From JBOGGN01 sp050744165 (lineage in GTDB: Bacteria > Actinomycetota > Acidimicrobiia > Acidimicrobiales > Palsa-688), in assembly GCA_050744165.1 (NCBI GenBank), contig JBOGGN010000244.1, positions 1-6,937 on the forward strand: a stretch of 6,937 bases of DNA, read 5' to 3'. This document shows, in pieces, positions 1 to 4,071 of the stretch (positions are counted from its first letter, which is position 1; every line of letters begins with the position of its first letter). Both the position numbers and the translations under genes were made by a program. Under the pieces are notes generated by a model, which did not search any database, was not told where the DNA came from, and was given only the letters and a program-made list of their open reading frames with translations.

Positions 1-963
1 CGGGGCACCCTCACCCGCCTCGATCTGGCCTACCGGGCGTTCTACCGCCGCTGCCGGCAAGGACAGACACCCGGCCACCCCCGCTTCAAAAGCCGGTGGC
101 GGTTCGACTCGGCTTCCTACCCCGACACCTCCGGCTGGCGTCTCGACACCGACTCCCGCCGGGTGGCGCTGCTCGGCGTCGGACAGGTGAAGGTGAAACT
201 GCACCGAAGGCTGCCGGGTCGGCCGAAGACGGCGACGGTCAAACGCGAGGGCCGCCGCTGGTGGCTGATCGTGGTCTGCGACCAGGTGCCAGCGGCACCG
301 CTTCCTGCCACCGGGGCCGCCGTGGGCGTCGACCTGGGGGTGGTGTCCACCATCGCCACCTCCGACGGCACCCTGACAGCCAATCCCCGCCCCGCCCGCC
401 GGGCCGCCGCCGGCCGCGCCCGAGCCCAGCGGGACCTGGCCCGCAAAACCAGAGGTTCCAAACGGCGGCGCAAGGCGGTGGAGGCGGTGGCCGCCCGCCA
501 CCGCAAGGCGGCCCGCTGCCGGTCCGATCTCGCCCACCGCCTGTCCCGGCAGCTGGTCGACCGCTACGACGTGATCGTCCACGAAAACCTGGCCACCGTC
601 AACATGGTTCGCCGGCCCGCTCCCCGCCCCGACGGACACGGCGGCTACCAGCCCAACGGGGCGGCCGCCAAGGCGGGCCTCAACCGGTCCATCCACGATG
701 CCGGATGGGGGCAACTGCTGCGATACCTGGCGTACAAAGCGGAAGAAGCTGGTCGCCAGTTGATCGCCGTCGACCCCCGCAACACTTCCCGCACCTGTGC
801 CGTCTGCGGGCACTGCGAGAAAGACAACCGGCCCAGCCAGGCGGTGTTCCGATGTCAAGCCTGCGGCCATCAAGCCCACGCCGACATCAACGCCGCCATC
901 AACATCCTCCGGGCCGGACAAGCCCAGCGCCAACAACGCGAAGCCCACCAAAAACGCGCATGA
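1..963 (+). CDS. tnpB: TnpB RNA-guided nuclease of an IS200/IS605- or IS607-type element, 5' end outside window
   Basis: The frame is open from base 1 to the TGA at 961-963, giving 320 residues. A full TnpB is usually about 370-400, so the N-terminus lies before the window. The first visible residues include a GHPRFKS segment typical of the N-terminal (OrfB_IS605) part. The RuvC-like core follows: first Asp at residue 111 (VGVDLGVVSTIA), Glu at 195 (IVHENLATVN), third Asp at 295 (HADINAAINI). A four-Cys zinc ribbon (C266, C269, C285, C288) sits between RuvC II and III. All catalytic residues are present, so the visible part looks functional. Family knowledge: TnpB uses a transposon-encoded omega/reRNA to cut DNA next to a short TAM, which helps the element persist at its site. 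No TnpA or serine recombinase is visible; either would lie upstream, or the element is TnpB-only. The ORF that could be drawn from ATG 163 is an internal start and is not the gene. Confidence 0.95.
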   Translation, partial: RGTLTRLDLAYRAFYRRCRQGQTPGHPRFKSRWRFDSASYPDTSGWRLDTDSRRVALLGVGQVKVKLHRRLPGRPKTATVKREGRRWWLIVVCDQVPAAPLPATGAAVGVDLGVVSTIATSDGTLTANPRPARRAAAGRARAQRDLARKTRGSKRRRKAVEAVAARHRKAARCRSDLAHRLSRQLVDRYDVIVHENLATVNMVRRPAPRPDGHGGYQPNGAAAKAGLNRSIHDAGWGQLLRYLAYKAEEAGRQLIAVDPRNTSRTCAVCGHCEKDNRPSQAVFRCQACGHQAHADINAAINILRAGQAQRQQREAHQKRA

Positions 964-1012
964 ACTGCGCGGGATATTTGTGGGCGAGCCCTTATCACCT
1001 GAAAGCCAGGTG
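860..1012 (+). ncRNA. Predicted omega RNA (reRNA) of the TnpB element with its guide; bounds approximate
   Basis: In IS200/IS605-type TnpB elements the guide RNA overlaps the 3' end of tnpB, runs to the element's right end, and continues about 16-20 nt into flanking DNA as the guide. Here only about 30 bp separate the tnpB stop (963) from the point where recognisable aldo/keto reductase sequence begins (about 993). The scaffold should therefore lie mostly inside the last part of tnpB, and the guide would be about 993-1012, which is host-gene sequence. This placement comes from the family rule. I did not recognise a conserved scaffold structure, and both ends are uncertain. Confidence 0.35.
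982..992 (+). mobile_element. Probable right end of the TnpB element (small subterminal hairpin)
   Basis: GGGCGAGCCC at 982-991 is a small inverted repeat (GGG/CCC around a CGAG loop). It lies just before the first codon of recognisable aldo/keto reductase homology (Tyr codon at 993-995). The residues before it (LWASP) do not fit the Asn-Gln-x-x that normally precedes Tyr-His in that family, so the junction is placed at about 985-993. The left end is outside the window, so target-site details cannot be checked. Confidence 0.4.
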
Positions 1013-1332
1013 GATCGAGCACCAGCTGATCGACCGCTGCCTGGATGAGGGGGGGCAATAGTCGGCTACAGCCCCTTCGGGCAGGGCAGCTTCCCTTCCG
1101 GCCACCCCGTCTTGCCGGCCATCGCCCGGGACCACAGCGCCACCGAGCGCCAGGTGGCGTTGCAGTTCCTCGTCCGGGGGCCGGCGTGTTCACAATCCCC
1201 AAGTCGGCCAAGGTGGCCCACGTCGAGGAGATCGCGGGTGCCGGCGAGCTTGTCCTGACTGACGACGAGGTGGCTCGAATCGACGGCGCCTTTCCGCTCG
1301 GCCCTGTAAGCGCCGGTCTGCCCCGCCTGTAG
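993..1332 (+). pseudogene. Aldo/keto reductase C-terminal remnant, truncated by the TnpB element and frameshifted twice
   Basis: Three consecutive frames together give one continuous aldo/keto reductase C-terminus. The first (993-1055) reads YHLKARWIEHQLIDRCLDEGG. The second (about 1055-1186) reads AIVGYSPFGQGSFP and then ATERQVALQFLVRGPA. The third (about 1186-1332) reads VFTIPKSAKVAHVEEIAGAG, then LVLTDDEVARIDGAFP, and ends at TAG 1330-1332. The family signatures are the YSPFG strand, the RQVAL...FTIPK cofactor-binding region and the DDE.ARID.AFP tail. Each transition fits the loss of a single base: the first in a run of seven G (1049-1055) where the frame needs eight, the second near 1185-1188. 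The N-terminal barrel with the catalytic Tyr/Lys/His is absent; upstream is tnpB. I infer that the gene was split by the element and is no longer functional. Assembly errors could explain the indels but not the missing N-terminus. Confidence 0.82.
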
Positions 1333-1385
1333 CGACCACTCGGAAGCACGGGGAGGCATCGGACGGCCACTAGGCGACGCCGACC

Positions 1386-1486
1386 CAGCTGTTAGCCAGC
1401 GGGTTAGACCCGTCGAGTCAGCTGTTAGCCGGCGGGTTAGACCCGGTCGAGTCAGCTGTTAGTCGGAGCGTTCGACCCGGCTGATC
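1386..1486. repeat. Three tandem copies of a ~34-bp unit overlapping the 3' end of the rpiB-like gene
   Basis: Copies lie at 1386-1418 (33 bp), 1419-1452 (34 bp) and 1453-1486 (34 bp), each beginning CAGCTGTTAG. Copies 1 and 2 differ by one substitution and one indel. Copy 3 matches copy 2 at about 26 of 34 positions and carries the stop codon and last codons of the minus-strand isomerase gene (TAA at 1461-1459). Copies 1 and 2 therefore look like duplications of that gene's 3' terminus, each retaining the TAA. A short GGGT-TAG-ACCC inverted repeat lies in copies 1 and 2. There are only three copies with no spacers, so this is not a CRISPR array. Confidence 0.85.
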
Positions 1487-1875
1487 AACCGTGTCTCGCT
1501 CTCGTCCGGCTCCGTGGCGAGGAACGCCTCGAGCATCTCCTCGGCCACCGCCGCCGACGTCAGCCGAAGCCCGAGGGCGAGCACGTTGGCATCGTTCCAC
1601 CGGCGGGCGCCCCGGGCTGTTTCGGCGTCGGTGCACAGAGCCGCCCGAACGCCGGGGACCTTGTTGGCGGCGATCGAGACCCCGGTGCCGGTCCAGCAGC
1701 ACACCACCCCGAAATCGGCCTCGTCGCCGGCCACGGCCGACCCGACTCGGCGGCCGGCGTCGGGCCAGTCGATGCCGGGGGCTACCAGGAGCACCTCGTG
1801 GCCGAGGGCCCTCAGCTTGGCTTCGATGGCGTCGGTGAGCCCGGTGACCTCGTCGGTGCCAAAGGCGATTCGCAC
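1459..1875 (-). CDS. rpiB: RpiB/LacA/LacB-family sugar-phosphate isomerase with atypical active site
   Basis: At 138 residues this is close to the usual size of about 145-150. The family core is clear: MRIAFGTDE at the N-terminus, CCWTGTGVSIAANKVPGVRA (59-78), NDANVLALG (94-102), and an Arg-x3-Arg pair near the end (R129, R133) matching the phosphate-binding arginines of E. coli RpiB. Cys60 aligns with the catalytic Cys66 of E. coli RpiB. Two histidines of that enzyme are replaced: DH after the first strand is D8-E9, and the His of the HNDxN motif is Trp93. RpiB interconverts ribose 5-phosphate and ribulose 5-phosphate. With these changes the substrate could be another aldose/ketose phosphate, so the symbol marks family membership. 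The start is GTG (1875-1873) with a GAGG only a few bases upstream; no better in-frame start precedes it. It follows gpsA after 67 bp on the same strand, so co-transcription is plausible. Confidence 0.85.
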   Translation of the reverse strand: MRIAFGTDEVTGLTDAIEAKLRALGHEVLLVAPGIDWPDAGRRVGSAVAGDEADFGVVCCWTGTGVSIAANKVPGVRAALCTDAETARGARRWNDANVLALGLRLTSAAVAEEMLEAFLATEPDESETRLISRVERSD

Positions 1876-1942
1876 GACCTCAACGTAGCCAGCTGCCGGA
1901 CCGATAGCCCCGCCTCCCGAAGCGCCAGCCGCGCCGGCCGGG

Positions 1943-2953
1943 TCAGGCCTCGGCGATGCCGTACAGCTCGGAGCGCATCTGGCGCCCCATCAAGGCAGGG
2001 ATGACGTCGGCCGCCGTCGCGTCGCCGTTGACCAACCTGGCGACCTGCTCGGCGATCGGCAGGTCGAGACCGAGGCGCGCTGCCAGGGCCACCACGGCTC
2101 GGGAGGTCTTGACACCCTCGGCGACCATGTTCATGTCGGCGATGATGTCGTCGATGGCCCGGCCCTGACCGAGCTGCTCGCCCACGAAGCGGTTCCGGCT
2201 CTGCTTGCTCATGCACGTCGCCACCAAGTCGCCCATCCAGGCCAACCCGATGAACGTCAACGGGCTGCCCCCAAGGGCCACCCCGAGGCGGGTCAACTCG
2301 GCCAGGCCCCGTGTCATCAAGGCGGCCTTGGAGTTGTCCCCGAGGCCCATGCCGTCGGACAGGCCAGCGGCGATGGCCATCACGTTTTTCAAGGCGCCGG
2401 CCACTTCGCAGCCGACCACGTCGGGGTTGGTGTAGACGCGGAACGCGGGGGTGTTGAACACCCGCTGCAACTCCTCCCCCACACTCTGGTCGGACATGGC
2501 CACGACGCTGGCCGCGGGCCGACCGGCCATGATCTCCTTGGCAAGGTTGGGGCCGGTGAGGACCCCGGCTGGGTTGCCCGGCAGCAGGTCGGCGACCACC
2601 TCGGTCATGCGCTTGAGGCTGCCCTGCTCCACCCCCTTGCTGAGGCTGACGACCGGCGTCCCCGGCGCCAGCATGGGCACCGCCTCCTTGAGGACCTCCC
2701 GGAACCCGTGGGAAGGAACGGCCATGACGACCACCTCGGTGCCGTCGAGCGCCTCGGCCAGCGACGAGGTGACCGCCAGCCGATCGTGGAGGGCGTAGTC
2801 GGGCAGGTAGCGCCTATTGACGTGGGTGGCCGCCATCTGCCCGGCCAACTCGGGACTACGAGCCCACAACACCGTCGAGGCGTTGTTGGCCGCCAAGCAA
2901 GCAGCAGCGGTGCCCCAGGAACCGGCCCCGATCACCGCCACCCGTGAGGTCAC
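1943..2953 (-). CDS. gpsA: Glycerol-3-phosphate dehydrogenase [NAD(P)+]
   Basis: This cytoplasmic enzyme reduces dihydroxyacetone phosphate to sn-glycerol 3-phosphate, the backbone of phospholipids. The length of 336 residues is normal for GpsA. Residues 5-16 hold the Rossmann motif VAVIGAGSWGTA. MAVPSHGFREVL (77-88) and SLSKG (103-107, Lys106) follow. TGPNLAKEI (133-141) is the substrate loop. GALKNVMAIAAG carries the catalytic Lys189, and GDNSKAALMTRGLAE (205-219) and SRNRFVGEQLG (252-262) are the C-terminal substrate-binding segments. One oddity is GLAWMGDL (236-243), where most members have GLAGMGDL, so Trp239 replaces Gly. The start is GTG 2953-2951, two codons before the first strand. 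A TANNNT box lies eight bases upstream, which suits a leaderless message. The gene is divergent from cofC, an arrangement also known in mycobacteria. Confidence 0.97.
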   Translation of the reverse strand: MTSRVAVIGAGSWGTAAACLAANNASTVLWARSPELAGQMAATHVNRRYLPDYALHDRLAVTSSLAEALDGTEVVVMAVPSHGFREVLKEAVPMLAPGTPVVSLSKGVEQGSLKRMTEVVADLLPGNPAGVLTGPNLAKEIMAGRPAASVVAMSDQSVGEELQRVFNTPAFRVYTNPDVVGCEVAGALKNVMAIAAGLSDGMGLGDNSKAALMTRGLAELTRLGVALGGSPLTFIGLAWMGDLVATCMSKQSRNRFVGEQLGQGRAIDDIIADMNMVAEGVKTSRAVVALAARLGLDLPIAEQVARLVNGDATAADVIPALMGRQMRSELYGIAEA

Positions 2954-3016
2954 AGTGGGCCACAGTACACCGGAGCCCTGGCGGGATTGGCCGGGGCCGG
3001 TCGTACACTCGACTTC
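2954..3016. promoter_or_regulatory. Divergent gpsA/cofC promoter region, both messages possibly leaderless
   Basis: The 63 bp between the two GTG starts hold one TANNNT box for each direction. On the minus strand, TACTGT (2967-2962) ends 8 nt before the gpsA GTG. On the plus strand, TACACT (3004-3009) ends 7 nt before the GTG at 3017. Those distances put each predicted transcription start at or next to the start codon, as in actinobacterial leaderless genes. No convincing -35 or Shine-Dalgarno sequence is visible for either gene. CACAGT occurs twice, at 2951-2956 and 2961-2966, spaced exactly 10 bp (one helical turn) across the gpsA start and -10 box, and could be an operator. All of this is pattern matching on short motifs. 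Confidence 0.45.
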
Positions 3017-3610
3017 GTGCCCGGCCCCGCGACGAGGGAACCGTTGCGCCTAGGTCCCCGGGCGGTGCTGGTCCCCGTGAAGGCCTTCGCGGTGGCCAAA
3101 CTGCGCCTGGCGCCGGCGCTGCGCCCTGAGGAGCGAGTGGCGCTGGCCCGGTCAATGGCAACGCGGGTGGTGCAAGCCGCCGGCCACCTGCCCGTTGCCG
3201 TGGTGTGTGACGACACCGCGGTCGCCGACTGGGCTCGCGAGCTTGGGGCGCTGGTGGTCTGGGCGCCCGAGCGCGGCCTCAACCACGCAGTCCAAGACGG
3301 GGTCCGGCGCCTGGCAGGCCTCGGGGTGCATCACGTCACCGTCGCCCACGCCGACCTGCCCCTCGCCGACGACCTGACCTGGGTGGGCGACTGGCCCGGG
3401 GCGACGCTGGTCCCCGACCGTCGCGAGGACGGCACCAACGTGATCGCGGTGCCGACCGCAAGCGGGTTCGTCTTCTCCTACGGGCCGGGCTCCTTCGGCC
3501 GCCACCTGGCCGAGGCGCGGCGCGTCGGCTTAAAGGTGCGCGTCGAGCACCCCTCAACGCTGTCGTGGGACGTGGACCTCCCCGCCGACCTGCCGGCGGC
3601 TCCCCGCTGA
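3017..3610 (+). CDS. cofC: Phospholactate/phosphoenolpyruvate guanylyltransferase (coenzyme F420 biosynthesis)
   Basis: CofC/FbiD activates 2-phospho-L-lactate (phosphoenolpyruvate in actinobacteria) with GTP. The product is passed to CofD/FbiA to make the F420 side chain. From GTG 3017 the protein has 197 residues, normal for the family. Visible motifs: LVPVKAFAVAKLRLAP (18-33, nucleotide-binding N-terminus), RGLNHAVQDGV (86-96), VAHADLPLADD (109-119), PDRREDGTNV (133-142, the hallmark Asp-rich/GTN segment), GPGSFGRHLAEA (157-168), and WDVDLPADL (184-192) at the C-terminus. A TTG at 2987 would add ten residues without family similarity. I prefer 3017 because a TACACT box sits where a leaderless message would need it, although starts at TTG 3044 or GTG 3065 cannot be excluded. 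In mycobacteria the homologue is fbiD. The other F420 genes are not in the window. Confidence 0.92.
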   Translation: MPGPATREPLRLGPRAVLVPVKAFAVAKLRLAPALRPEERVALARSMATRVVQAAGHLPVAVVCDDTAVADWARELGALVVWAPERGLNHAVQDGVRRLAGLGVHHVTVAHADLPLADDLTWVGDWPGATLVPDRREDGTNVIAVPTASGFVFSYGPGSFGRHLAEARRVGLKVRVEHPSTLSWDVDLPADLPAAPR

Positions 3611-3824
3611 GGGTCCAGCCGGAACCTGCGCAAGGCAACGACGCACGAGGCCGGAAAGGGGGTTGGAAAAGGCGCCGCCCTTCCCCGTCCGAACCCGTGG
3701 AGCGCTGACGGCCCTTTCGGGGAACCGTTGACCGCGACGGTCTCCGGGTCGCAGATTGTTGATTGTGTGTCGCAACGACCTCGTTGGCCATGGCAAAGGG
3801 GGGGCGCGAATGCTGGTACGTTTT

Positions 3825-3887
3825 TGCGCGACGGCGAAGCCGAGTCCCGGTCGCGCAGCCCACGCTCGTCGGGTTGGATCCGACGAG
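3825..3887 (+). other. Pair of adjacent perfect inverted repeats (possible structured RNA or operator)
   Basis: TGCGCGAC (3825-3832) pairs perfectly with GTCGCGCA (3850-3857). The interval holds a GGC-GAA-GCC mini-hairpin (3833-3841). Seven bases later CTCGTCGG (3865-3872) pairs perfectly with CCGACGAG (3880-3887) around a seven-base loop. Two 8-bp stems within 63 bases, in a gene-free stretch just upstream of a large biosynthetic gene, suggest an RNA leader fold or protein-binding sites. The second stem superficially resembles a tRNA T-arm, but the loop does not fit the consensus and there is no surrounding tRNA. Confidence 0.45.
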
Positions 3888-3965
3888 TCGGGCCGGTTTC
3901 GCCCACGGCCTACCCCCCGAACGCTTGTGTACAGTTTCCCTCAGGAATGCCCTCTTCGGTTGCGT

Positions 3966-3994
3966 GCTGCGGGTCAACAACCGCAGTTTTCCTT
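3966..3994 (+). terminator. Terminator- or attenuator-like hairpin upstream of the giant synthase
   Basis: CTGCGG (3967-3972) pairs with CCGCAG (3981-3986) around an eight-base loop (GTCAACAA), followed directly by TTTTCCTT. A GC stem followed by a T-run is the shape of a Rho-independent terminator, though the stem is short. It lies about 80 bp before the synthase start, far from the cofC stop. If the synthase promoter is upstream of it, it could act as an attenuator; if downstream, it would end read-through from cofC. Confidence 0.35.
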
Positions 3995-4059
3995 ACGATG
4001 AGGGCGCTTTTCACGAACGCCCACGGTCAACAGCTCAAGGTCGCTGATCGATCGTGGCG

Positions 4060-4066
4060 GGAAGGA
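4060..4066 (+). promoter_or_regulatory. Strong ribosome-binding site deciding the synthase start
   Basis: GGAAGGA at 4060-4066 is a near-ideal Shine-Dalgarno sequence. It stands five bases before ATG 4072 and fixes that codon as the start of the following open frame. Confidence 0.75.
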
Positions 4067-4071
4067 ACAGC

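Larger units (their letters stand above)
3611..4058 (+). promoter_or_regulatory. Long gene-free leader between cofC and the giant synthase, with inverted repeats
   Basis: I find no convincing gene in this ~450-bp stretch on either strand; the open frames are low-complexity and run through into neighbours. It contains two perfect 8-bp inverted repeats close together, a terminator-like hairpin (both annotated separately), and TANNNT boxes TACAGT (3930-3935) and TACGAT (3994-3999) that could be -10 elements for the synthase gene. Neither has a recognisable -35. Parts of the stretch are less GC-biased than the coding regions (for example 3755-3775 and 3920-4000), as expected for a regulatory region. 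It may hold the cofC terminator, the synthase promoter and a structured 5' leader, but no known riboswitch family was recognised. Confidence 0.5.

Noticed and set aside
96..1061. 321-residue plus-strand frame overlapping tnpB
   Set aside because: Over tnpB it is a Pro/Arg-rich out-of-frame shadow. Only its last ~22 codons are meaningful, as the first piece of the aldo/keto reductase remnant.
1386..1486. CRISPR array
   Set aside because: The three units are directly adjacent with no spacers, and the third is diverged and partly coding.
2987..3016. TTG 2987 as start of cofC
   Set aside because: It adds ten residues without family similarity and would place the start upstream of the TACACT box. 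GTG 3017 fits better.
3655..3705. Rho-independent terminator after cofC in the G-rich/C-rich stretch
   Set aside because: GGGG/CCCC and AAGG/CCTT can pair only with bulges, and no T-run follows, so support is too weak to annotate.
3865..3887. T-arm-like stem-loop suggesting a tRNA
   Set aside because: The loop does not match the TTCRANY consensus on either strand, and there is no acceptor stem, D-arm or anticodon arm at the right distances.
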